NCBI RefSeq assembly: GCF_019972155.1
Contig: NZ_BOVL01000005.1
Coordinates: forward strand, 464,882 to 528,881
DNA length: 64,000 bases
Source of the DNA: Bradyrhizobium sp. RD5-C2
GTDB lineage: Bacteria; Pseudomonadota; Alphaproteobacteria; Rhizobiales; Xanthobacteraceae
Direction of reading: 5' to 3'
The position numbers and the translations under genes were made by a program. The notes under the pieces are model-generated. The model searched no databases, was not told the origin of the DNA, and saw only the letters and a program-made list of their open reading frames with translations. Each line of letters begins with the position of its first letter. Within the stretch, counting starts at the first letter, position 1. Of this stretch, positions 45,014 to 52,037 are shown piece after piece.

Positions 45014-46831
45014 TTACCTTCGCCCGAACAGCTTCTCGATATCGCTCAGCTTCAACTCGACATAGGTCGGCCGGCCGTGGTTGCACTGGCCGGAGTTCGG
45101 CGTGTCTTCCATTTCGCGCAGCAGCGCGTTCATCTCTTCCGGCTTGAGGCGGCGGCCGGCGCGGACCGAGCCGTGGCAGGCCATGGTGGCGGCGACATGC
45201 ATCAGCCGGCGCTCCAGCGGCAGCGCTTCGTCCCACTCGGCCATGTGCTCGGCGAGGTCGCGCAGCAGCCCGGCCGCATTGGCCTTGCCGAGCAGCGAGG
45301 GCGTCTCGCGCACCGCGACCGCGCCGGGGCCAAACGATTCGATCGCGAGTCCGAACGACGCCAGCTCCTCGGCGCGATCGAGCAGCTTCTCGACGGTCGC
45401 CTCATCGAGCTCGACGATCTCGGGAATCAGCAGGATCTGCCGCTGCACGCCGTTCTTGGCCAGCGAGGCCTTCAGCCTCTCGTAGACGATGCGCTCATGC
45501 GCCGCGTGCTGGTCCACCACGATCAAGCCGTCGCGGGTCTGCGAGACGATGTAGGTCTCGTGGATCTGGGTGCGCGCGGCGCCGAGCGGCCGGTCGAGCA
45601 TGTCGGGCGCTGGCGCGGCCTCGAAGCGGACATCGGCGGTCGGCGTGCCGACGTCGAAGGCGGCCTGTCCGGGTTCGGCGAAGGCGGGCGCCGCCGCGCC
45701 GTCGAATGCGCGCATCGGACCAGCCGGATAGGACGGCGAACTGCGCCAGTCCCAATTGCCTGGGCGCGGTGGCGTGAAGGCGGGGCGGAACGCGGAGAGC
45801 GTCGCGCCGTCGGCGGTGTTGGCCGCGGTGCGTCTGCCCTCGCGCGCCAGGCCATCCTTCAGCGCGTGCACGATCAGCGCGCGCACCAGGCCGGCGTTGC
45901 GGAAGCGCACCTCGGTCTTGGCCGGATGCACATTGGCGTCGACCTCTTGCGGGTCGCAGGTGACGAACAGCGCCACGACGGGATGGCGGTCGCGCGGCAG
46001 ATAGTCGGAATAGGCCGCGCGCACCGCGCCGAGGATCAGCTTGTCGCGCACCGGGCGGCCGTTGACGAACAGATATTGCCCCAGCGCATTGGCCCGGGTC
46101 AGCGACGGCGCGGCGGCAAAGCCCTCGACCATGACGCCCTCACGCTCGGCGCGCACTTCGATCGCGCTGGCGCGAAAGTCCGCGCCGAGGATATCGCCGA
46201 GCCGCGTCAGCCGGCCGGCCGCGCCGGGCAGCGCGGCAGCCCAGGTGACCGGCGCGCGCTCTTCGCCAGCCAAGGTGAAGGCGATGTCGGGCCGCGCCAT
46301 GCCGAGGCGCCGCACCACCTCGCGGATCGCCTCCGCCTCGGTGCGGTCGGTCTTGAGGAATTTCAGCCGCGCCGGCGTCGCGTAGAACAGTTCGTTGACC
46401 TCGACGCGGGTGCCCTGGCCGAGCGCGGCCGGCATGATCTCCGACTTCTCGCCACCCTCGACCGACAGCGACCAAGCATGCGGTTCGCTGGCATGGCGCG
46501 TGGTGATGCCGAGCTTTGCGACCGCGCCGATCGACGGCAGCGCCTCGCCGCGGAACCCGAGCGTGCGGATGCGCAAGAGGTCTTCGTCGTCGAGCTTGGA
46601 AGTGGCGTGGCGGTCGACCGCGAGCGCGAGGTCGGTGCGCGTCATGCCGCCGCCGTCGTCGGTGATGCCGATCCGGCGCCGGCCGCCGCCATCGGTGAAA
46701 ACGTCGATCCGGCTCGCGCCGGCGTCGACCGCGTTCTCGACCAGTTCCTTGACGACGCTCGCAGGGCGTTCGACCACTTCGCCGGCGGCGATGCGGTTGA
46801 CGAGCTGTTCGGGAAGCTGGCGGACGGGCAT
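45014..46831 (-). CDS. mutL: DNA mismatch repair protein MutL
   Basis: A 605-residue protein from the ATG of MPVRQLPEQLVNRIAAGEV; earlier in-frame codons lack family sequence. The GHKL ATPase motifs are ELVENAVDAGASRIDV, DDGGGM and GFRGEALPSI. The C-terminal part has DQHAAHERIVYE, which fits the DQHA(x)2E(x)4E endonuclease motif, and ACHGSVRAG with CNHGRPTYVEL. It is therefore a nicking-type MutL, not the E. coli type that relies on MutH. It acts with MutS. Confidence 0.95.
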   Translation of the reverse strand: MPVRQLPEQLVNRIAAGEVVERPASVVKELVENAVDAGASRIDVFTDGGGRRRIGITDDGGGMTRTDLALAVDRHATSKLDDEDLLRIRTLGFRGEALPSIGAVAKLGITTRHASEPHAWSLSVEGGEKSEIMPAALGQGTRVEVNELFYATPARLKFLKTDRTEAEAIREVVRRLGMARPDIAFTLAGEERAPVTWAAALPGAAGRLTRLGDILGADFRASAIEVRAEREGVMVEGFAAAPSLTRANALGQYLFVNGRPVRDKLILGAVRAAYSDYLPRDRHPVVALFVTCDPQEVDANVHPAKTEVRFRNAGLVRALIVHALKDGLAREGRRTAANTADGATLSAFRPAFTPPRPGNWDWRSSPSYPAGPMRAFDGAAAPAFAEPGQAAFDVGTPTADVRFEAAPAPDMLDRPLGAARTQIHETYIVSQTRDGLIVVDQHAAHERIVYERLKASLAKNGVQRQILLIPEIVELDEATVEKLLDRAEELASFGLAIESFGPGAVAVRETPSLLGKANAAGLLRDLAEHMAEWDEALPLERRLMHVAATMACHGSVRAGRRLKPEEMNALLREMEDTPNSGQCNHGRPTYVELKLSDIEKLFGRR

Positions 46832-47064
46832 GGATTGAACGTCGGAAAAAGCGATTCGAGGCTTGCCGTTACTATAAGTCACCGCCCCGGCAAATGCATG
46901 GGAGCGCTGCGGCCATCAGCTGCGCGTTGGGGATGATTCCGGCCTATCGCCTTGAAGACGCTCGTCTTCGGCGCCCGGCCCGTTACGCCCTACGTCGCGA
47001 TTGTGGGGCCGCACGCACAGGTATATCGTTTAGAAAAATTATAAGTTCTCGCCGGAGGAACGCC

Positions 47065-47385
47065 ATGTGCCATCTTTTCGCGCACCAGCCGCAGCGTGAC
47101 TATGAATCGCAGACCAGATCGCTGCGGATCGACGGCCATTGCACCTCGATCCGGCTGGAAATGTCGTTCTGGGATACGCTGGAGGAGATCGCGGCCAAGG
47201 AAGGCATGAGCCTGGCCAAGTTCCTCACGACCTTGCATAACGAAGTGCTCGACCATCACGGCGAGGTGAACAATTTCGCGTCGCTGCTGCGCTGCTCCTG
47301 CCTGATCTACCGCGCCAAGGCGAATGCGCGGGCGGTTGTTTCGGATTATCGCGAGACGGCGGCGATCATGGACGCCGCGGAATAG
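47065..47385 (+). CDS. Ribbon-helix-helix DNA-binding domain protein
   Basis: A 106-residue protein from the ATG of MCHLFAHQPQRDYESQTRS, with an excellent GGAGGA five to six bases upstream. The RHH-type core is SIRLEMSFWDTLEEIAAKEGMSLAKFLTTLHNE (beta strand plus two helices). Cysteines occur at Cys2, near residue 27, and a pair in LLRCSCL. The family is often annotated as RHH_4 and is thought to regulate transcription. It stands alone and is convergent with the GMC operon. Confidence 0.88.
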   Translation: MCHLFAHQPQRDYESQTRSLRIDGHCTSIRLEMSFWDTLEEIAAKEGMSLAKFLTTLHNEVLDHHGEVNNFASLLRCSCLIYRAKANARAVVSDYRETAAIMDAAE

Positions 47386-47415
47386 CGGCGCGCCGACCCA
47401 TCACGCAGGAAGAAA

Positions 47416-47447
47416 AAGCGGCCTTGTCCAGTTGGGCAAGGCCGCTT
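47416..47447 (-). terminator. Terminator of the cytochrome c-GMC operon
   Basis: A 14-bp stem (AAGCGGCCTTGTCC with its complement, one wobble) around AGTT, with TTTTTC after it on the minus strand. It lies beyond two repeat elements downstream of the GMC stop. Confidence 0.8.
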
Positions 47448-47475
47448 CAGTGAGAGGGGAATTGGATTTTCTTGC

Positions 47476-47513
47476 TAGAGCTTCGGTTCTGTTGAATCAG
47501 AACCGAAGCTCCA
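47476..47513. repeat. Perfect hairpin repeat GAGCTTCGGTTCTG
   Basis: GAGCTTCGGTTCTG, loop TTGAAT, CAGAACCGAAGCTC: a perfect 14-bp stem. Together with the flanking AGCGTTTTC repeat it forms a compound repeat block. Confidence 0.9.
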
Positions 47514-47525
47514 GCTTCTTGTTTC

Positions 47526-47576
47526 GACGCGTTTTCTTCACGCGAACCGGTGCCCACTTCGCTCGAAAACGCTCTA
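47526..47576. repeat. Palindromic repeat, AGCGTTTTC family (copy 3)
   Basis: GACGCGTTTTCTTCACGCGAA and TTCGCTCGAAAACGCTCTA. Its right edge carries the TAG stop of the GMC gene. Confidence 0.9.
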
Positions 47577-49142
47577 GATCTCCTTGCGCTGCATCGCGCC
47601 GGCGATGTGGTCGGCCTGCCGGATCGCCAGCGACACGATCGTCAGCGTCGGATTGCATGCCGCGCCTGATGTGAACTGGCTGCCGTCGGAGACGAACAGG
47701 TTCTTGATGTCGTGGCTCTGGCCGAACTTGTTGACGACGCCATCACGCGGCTTCTCGCTCATCCGGTTGGTGCCCATGTTGTGGGTCGAGGGATAGGGCG
47801 GCGTCGGGTAGGTCACGGTGGCGCCGACCGCCTCATAGACCGCGGAGCCCTGCTTGTAGGCGTGATCGCGCATCGCGACGTCGTTCGGATGATCGTCGAA
47901 ATGCACGCTCGCGACCGCCATGCCGAACTTGTCCTTGATCTTCGGATCCAGCGTGATGCGGTTGGTCTCCTGCGGCATGTCCTCGCCGACCAGCCACATG
48001 CCGGCCATCCGCGGATAGCCCTCGATCGCGCTGGTGAAGCTGCGGCCCCAGGCGCCGGGATTGAGGAACGCCGCCATGAAGGGCAGGCCGAGCGACAGCG
48101 TCTCCATCTCGTAGCCGCCGACGAAGCCGCGGCTCGGATTGTTCTTGGCCTCGTCGCGGATGATGCCGGCCATCGTGGTGCCGCGATACATGTGCACCGA
48201 CTTCTCGAAGCTCGCATACACGCTGCCGGTCATGTGCCGCATATAGTTGCGGCCGACCTGGCCCGATGAATTGGCGAGCCCGTCCGGGAACATGCTGGAG
48301 GCACTGTTGAGCAGGAGCCGCGGGCTCTCGATCGAGTTGCCGGCGACCGCAACCACGCGGGCCTTCTGACGCTGCATCGCGCCGGTCGCATCGGCATAGA
48401 CCACGCCGGTCACCTTGCCGGACGGGTCGTGCTCGATCTTGATCACCATGCTGCCGGGACGCACTTCGAGATTGCCGGTGGCTTCGCCCTTGGGGATCTC
48501 GGTGTAGAGCGTCGACCATTTGGCGCCCGACTTGCAGCCCTGGAAGCAGAAGCCGATCTGCTGGCAGGAGCCGCGGCCGTCGCGCGGCTCGCTGTTGATC
48601 GCCATCCGCCCGGTGTGCACTTCCTTGTAGCCGAGCTTCTTTGCGCCGGCCTCCATGACCTTGAAGTTGTTGTTGCCGGGAAGCCCGGGAATGCCGTTGG
48701 TGCGGGTGACGCCCATCTTGTCCTCGGCCTTGGCGTACCACGGCTCCATCTCGGCGAGCGTGATCGGCCAGTCCAGCAGGTTGGCGCCGGGGATGCCGCC
48801 ATAGGCCGACTTGACCTTGAACTCATGCTCGTCGAAGCGCAGCGAGGCGCCGGCCCAGTGCGTGGTCGAGCCGCCGACCGCCTTCACGATCCAGGCCGGC
48901 AGGCCCGGAAAATCCTGGTGGACGCGCCAGCTGCCCGACGTCGAGCGCGCGTCGGACCAGGCGAGCTGGGTGAAGCTGTCCCATTCATCGTTGATGAAGT
49001 CCTGGTTCTCGATGCGCGGTCCGGCTTCCAGGATCACGACCTTGACGCCCTTCTGCGCCAGCTCATTACCGAGCGTTCCGCCGCCGGCACCGGAGCCGAC
49101 GATCACGACAACGCCGCTGTCATTCAGATCGAATTTTGCCAT
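47574..49142 (-). CDS. GMC-family oxidoreductase, gluconate 2-dehydrogenase large subunit type
   Basis: A 522-residue FAD enzyme. The FAD-binding motif is VVVIVGSGAGGGTLGNELA at residues 10-30. GGSTTHWAGASLRF and the C-terminal GTNRMSEKPRDGVVN with HNMGTNRM and DGSQFTSGAACNPTLTI are typical of GMC dehydrogenases. It oxidises an alcohol or sugar acid. It has no signal peptide itself; export with a Tat-signal small subunit is the usual solution. Its stop codon TAG lies in a repeat. It is the last gene of the operon. Confidence 0.92.
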   Translation of the reverse strand: MAKFDLNDSGVVVIVGSGAGGGTLGNELAQKGVKVVILEAGPRIENQDFINDEWDSFTQLAWSDARSTSGSWRVHQDFPGLPAWIVKAVGGSTTHWAGASLRFDEHEFKVKSAYGGIPGANLLDWPITLAEMEPWYAKAEDKMGVTRTNGIPGLPGNNNFKVMEAGAKKLGYKEVHTGRMAINSEPRDGRGSCQQIGFCFQGCKSGAKWSTLYTEIPKGEATGNLEVRPGSMVIKIEHDPSGKVTGVVYADATGAMQRQKARVVAVAGNSIESPRLLLNSASSMFPDGLANSSGQVGRNYMRHMTGSVYASFEKSVHMYRGTTMAGIIRDEAKNNPSRGFVGGYEMETLSLGLPFMAAFLNPGAWGRSFTSAIEGYPRMAGMWLVGEDMPQETNRITLDPKIKDKFGMAVASVHFDDHPNDVAMRDHAYKQGSAVYEAVGATVTYPTPPYPSTHNMGTNRMSEKPRDGVVNKFGQSHDIKNLFVSDGSQFTSGAACNPTLTIVSLAIRQADHIAGAMQRKEI

Positions 49143-49166
49143 TGTTTCCTCCTTGGCGTTGTCCGT

Positions 49167-49715
49167 TCAAGCCTTCGGCAGCCAGTCGATGTCGGCGAAG
49201 CCGCGCTTGATGTAGCCGCCATGCTCGGCGGAGGAGCCCTCGTAGCCGAACCGCGGCCAGACCTCCTTGTTGTTGTAGAGCGAGACGATGAGGTCGCCGC
49301 GGATCTTCTGGAAGAACGCGCTCTGCTCGATCTGCTGCAGCAGCGCGACGCGATCGTTCTCCCAGGCGACCTGGACATAAGGCATCTTGTGGCGGTCGTT
49401 GGCCGCCTGATCGAGCCGGGCGATGCCGTCATTGATCAACGATTTCGTCGCTGGATCCTTGGCAGCCTTGTCATCCCACGGCTTCACTGCGGTGATGTAG
49501 TAGCTGTCGCCGAGGAAATCGTGCGGATAGATGTCGCGCGCCACCTTCAGCAATGTCTTCATCGTGGCCGGCGTCAGCGTGCCGGCCTCATCGGCCCACG
49601 CATCGGTGATGCCGAGCCCCGTGGATGTCGCGATCGCGACTGCGGGGGCCGTGACGGCCGCGCCTTTGAGAAACACACGCCGGTCATATTTGCTGCGTCG
49701 ATCGATTTCTCTCAT
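49167..49715 (-). CDS. Gluconate 2-dehydrogenase subunit 3 family protein (Tat-exported)
   Basis: A 182-residue protein with a Tat signal: Arg12-Arg13 in YDRRVFLKGAAV, then a hydrophobic stretch and cleavage near AWADE. The mature region, with ATMKTLLKVARDIYPHDFLGDSYY and AVKPWDDKAAKDPATKSLINDG, matches the gluconate 2-dehydrogenase small subunit. It is thought to carry the large subunit through the Tat pathway and to hold it at the membrane. It precedes the GMC gene by 24 bases. Confidence 0.92.
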   Translation of the reverse strand: MREIDRRSKYDRRVFLKGAAVTAPAVAIATSTGLGITDAWADEAGTLTPATMKTLLKVARDIYPHDFLGDSYYITAVKPWDDKAAKDPATKSLINDGIARLDQAANDRHKMPYVQVAWENDRVALLQQIEQSAFFQKIRGDLIVSLYNNKEVWPRFGYEGSSAEHGGYIKRGFADIDWLPKA

Positions 49716-49748
49716 GGGTTTCCTCCGTGGACATTTTTTGTAATTGGA

Positions 49749-50144
49749 TTAGCCGAAGCGCCCCCCGCGCTGGATCACCTCGATCTTGTAGCCGTCGGGA
49801 TCCGAGACGAAGAAGAAGCGCGCCAGCGTCTTGCCGTCATGCTTGAAGTCGCGCAGCGGCCCGGGCGACAGTTGCTCCTTCTCGAAGCGCGCGTGTTCGG
49901 CATCGACGTCATCGACGATGACGGCGAGATGGCCGTAGCCGTCGCCGAGCGTGTAGGGTTCCTTGCGGTCGAAATTGACGGTGAGCTCGACCTCGAAAGG
50001 CGAGGAGGGATGGCGCAGATAGATCAGCGCGAAATCGCCAAATCTCAGATTGTCCGCGATCTCGAGCCCGAACGCGCGGTGATAGAAGTCGAGCGCCTTG
50101 GCCTCGTCGAACACGCGGATCATCGAATGCACGGGTTTCGCCAT
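49749..50144 (-). CDS. VOC family protein (glyoxalase I-like)
   Basis: A 131-residue protein starting MAKPVHSMIRVFDEAKALDFYHRAFGLEI. Two beta-alpha-beta-beta-beta units are visible, with likely metal ligands His6, Glu at PFEVELTVNF, His in GYGHLAVIVDDV and Glu in PDGYKIEVIQ. This fits a lactoylglutathione lyase-like metal enzyme. It has no signal peptide, although it lies between two exported proteins. It starts on the base next to the cytochrome stop. Confidence 0.9.
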   Translation of the reverse strand: MAKPVHSMIRVFDEAKALDFYHRAFGLEIADNLRFGDFALIYLRHPSSPFEVELTVNFDRKEPYTLGDGYGHLAVIVDDVDAEHARFEKEQLSPGPLRDFKHDGKTLARFFFVSDPDGYKIEVIQRGGRFG

Positions 50145-50552
50145 TCAGTTCAGCTCCTTCAGATAGGCGATGATCATGGCGCGGGTTTCCGGCTTGGCCT
50201 GCCGGTAGGCCATCACGGCGCCGGGGATCACCTGTTGTGGATTGGTCAACCAGGCATCGAGCCTGGCATCGTCCCAGACGAAATCCGCCTTGGCGAAGCC
50301 CGCGGAATATTTGAAGCCGTCGGCCTGGCCGGCATGGCGGCCGACGATCTTGTAGAGCGACGGCCCTTGTCGGACCGGGTCCGAGGTGTTGGTGGTGTGG
50401 CAGGTCGCGCATTGTTGCTTGAACAGCGTCGCCCCGTCAGGCGGCTTGGCGGCAGGCAAGGGCATTTGCGCAGCCGTCATTTGCACTGCAAACATCGCGC
50501 CGCAAAATCCCAGCGCCAACGTCCACCTCGCGCGCAGCTTTGTCATATACAT
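50145..50552 (-). CDS. Exported class I cytochrome c
   Basis: A 135-residue protein starting MYMTKLRARWTLALGF with a signal peptide cleaved near TAAQ. The haem site is Cys48-Ala-Thr-Cys51-His52, and Met114 in PGAVMAYRQ is the likely sixth ligand. It is a single-haem cytochrome of the c550/c555 size that should carry electrons in the periplasm. It is first in an operon with the VOC protein and the two dehydrogenase subunits, so it is the likely acceptor for them. Confidence 0.92.
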   Translation of the reverse strand: MYMTKLRARWTLALGFCGAMFAVQMTAAQMPLPAAKPPDGATLFKQQCATCHTTNTSDPVRQGPSLYKIVGRHAGQADGFKYSAGFAKADFVWDDARLDAWLTNPQQVIPGAVMAYRQAKPETRAMIIAYLKELN

Positions 50553-50754
50553 CACCGCCCCTGTGCGGTGACTGTAAGAGGCGGAAATCGGCCATTGGTA
50601 GTAGCGGGCTGTTTCACGGCAGAACAAAACGGCAGAACAAAGCTAGGCGGTGTTCGGGCGGGGAACCGATGGCTGCCGCATATGCGGACGACAAATCCGC
50701 AAAATGACCGCGAAATCCCTGCACGATGACCACACGCCGCCGCTTGCATTGCGC

Positions 50755-50821
50755 GTGCGCCGTTTGCGGAAAATTCAATCTCGCACGATGGGGTTCAGGG
50801 TCGGCGCTGCAAACGGCGCAC
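50755..50821. repeat. 13-bp perfect inverted repeat in a divergent region
   Basis: GTGCGCCGTTTGC and GCAAACGGCGCAC, with 41 bases between. It lies between the cytochrome operon and the next exported protein gene, 42 bases before its ATG. It could be a bipartite operator or an mRNA leader hairpin. Confidence 0.5.
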
Positions 50822-50862
50822 ACCTGCGCCGCTCCGTCCATCGTCAATCAAGTCCTGGAGAA

Positions 50863-51174
50863 ATGATGACATTTGCAAAAACCAGCGTGCTCGCCCTTGC
50901 CATCTCGGCCGCAATCGCCGGTCCCGTCCTGGCGCAGGGCGCGGCTACGCCGGATACCCAGCTTCGCGGCGGCGCACAGGGCCGAGGGTCCGTGCAGCAG
51001 GGCGGCGGCATGTCCGGCAGCGGCGATGAGGAGATGGCGGCGCAGCCGACTTCGCCGACGCCAAAGAGCGGCACCAGCGCCAAGTCGGGCAACAAGGGAA
51101 CGGTCGGCAGCGGACACGCGACACCGAAGTCGAGCGGCGGTTCCGAGATGGCGCCCGCAACCAAGAAGTACTGA
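50863..51174 (+). CDS. Small exported Gly/Ser-rich protein
   Basis: A 103-residue protein from the first of two adjacent ATGs; GGAG lies five bases before the second. It has a Sec signal peptide (TSVLALAISAAIAGPVLAQ) and then an unstructured Gly, Ser, Thr, Lys-rich segment with no hydrophobic core. There is no recognised domain. It may be an envelope-associated low-complexity protein. Confidence 0.65.
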   Translation: MMTFAKTSVLALAISAAIAGPVLAQGAATPDTQLRGGAQGRGSVQQGGGMSGSGDEEMAAQPTSPTPKSGTSAKSGNKGTVGSGHATPKSSGGSEMAPATKKY

Positions 51175-51243
51175 TCCACGATGATCGGATCCCGGATGCA
51201 GCGCCGCGCGTGCGCTGCGTCCGGTGCTCTAGATTCTAGTTTT

Positions 51244-51295
51244 GACGCGTTTTCTTCATGCGAACCGGGTATCCACTTCGCTCGAAAACGCTCTA
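51244..51295. repeat. Palindromic repeat, AGCGTTTTC family (copy 4)
   Basis: GACGCGTTTTCTTCATGCGAA and TTCGCTCGAAAACGCTCTA. The right edge gives arfB its TAG stop, as at 47574. Confidence 0.9.
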
Positions 51296-51712
51296 GTCGT
51301 CGAAACGTTGACTGCCGCGGCCGGCCTTGATGTCGCTGCGGCGTTTCTTGCCTTCGAGCCGGCGCTTCTTGGAGCCGAGCGTCGGCCTGGTCGGCCGCCG
51401 CGGTGTCGGCCGCACCATCGCCTCCTTCAGCATCTCGAACAGCCGCTCGATCGCGTCGGCGCGATTGCGCTCCTGGGTGCGGAAGCGGAACGCCTGGATC
51501 ACGATCACGCCGTCCTTGGTCATGCGGCTGCCGGCGAGCCGCGCCAGCCGCTGTGCGGCATCCGGCGGCAGCGCGATCTTGTTCGTGTCGAAGCGAAGCT
51601 GGGCTGCGGTCGAGACCTTGTTGACATTCTGCCCGCCCGGACCGGAGGCACGGACAAAGACGATCTCAATGTCGTTCTCGTCGATCGTAAGGTCGCGGGA
51701 CAGCCGCAGCAT
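51293..51712 (-). CDS. arfB: Alternative ribosome-rescue factor / peptidyl-tRNA hydrolase
   Basis: A 139-residue protein from the ATG of MLRLSRDLTIDENDIE. The release-factor domain 3 has the GGQ motif in RASGPGGQNVNKVSTAAQLRF near residue 25. A long basic C-terminal tail (TPRRPTRPTLGSKKRRLEGKKRRSD) fits ArfB (YaeJ), which enters the empty mRNA channel. It hydrolyses peptidyl-tRNA on stalled ribosomes without a stop codon. The frame is open upstream to 51838 but that part is repeat-derived. Its TAG stop falls in a repeat. Confidence 0.92.
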   Translation of the reverse strand: MLRLSRDLTIDENDIEIVFVRASGPGGQNVNKVSTAAQLRFDTNKIALPPDAAQRLARLAGSRMTKDGVIVIQAFRFRTQERNRADAIERLFEMLKEAMVRPTPRRPTRPTLGSKKRRLEGKKRRSDIKAGRGSQRFDD

Positions 51713-52037
51713 GACATCACCGTGGAGGGAAGAATCGGCGGCCGCAGGATAGCGGGTTTGCGGTGGGTGTGCTTGGGCGGCGTTGATGCGGTGTTCGCTA
51801 CGTCGGCGGTCCGAGCCCGCGGCCACCCCTCTCCCCAACCCTCCCCCACAAGGGGGGAGGGAGCCTATGCGCCTGCGCGTCCCTTACGATCGAAGCGTCA
51901 ATCGAGCCATCGGTGCCGATGTTGGCATGACGTGAGGTGAGCACGCCTCTCAGGCTCCCTCCCCCCTTGCGGGGGAGGGTTGGGGAGAGGGGTGGCCACA
52001 ACGGTGGTGTGTAGAAGGAGCGGTGTGCGTAACCGCG
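51713..52037. other. Intergenic region holding a MITE-like element
   Basis: 325 bases between arfB and the M16 pair. More than half of it is the 177-bp element with long terminal inverted repeats; the rest has no gene. Confidence 0.7.
51821..51997. mobile_element. 177-bp MITE-like element with perfect 27-bp terminal inverted repeats
   Basis: The left end begins GGCCACCCCTCTCCCCAACC and runs 27 bases; the right end is its exact reverse complement (51971-51997). The inside is an unrelated 123-base sequence. There is no transposase. No clear target-site duplication is obvious. Related but shorter repeats are at 43401 and 13481. Confidence 0.8.

Noticed and set aside
44755..45147. An open frame reading GWVERSETHPAA
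   Set aside because: This is the known translation artefact of a dispersed palindromic repeat, not a protein.
13481..52000. Possible CRISPR arrays among the repeated segments
   Set aside because: The repeats are scattered single copies with inverted structure, not direct repeats at regular spacing with unique spacers, and no cas genes are present.
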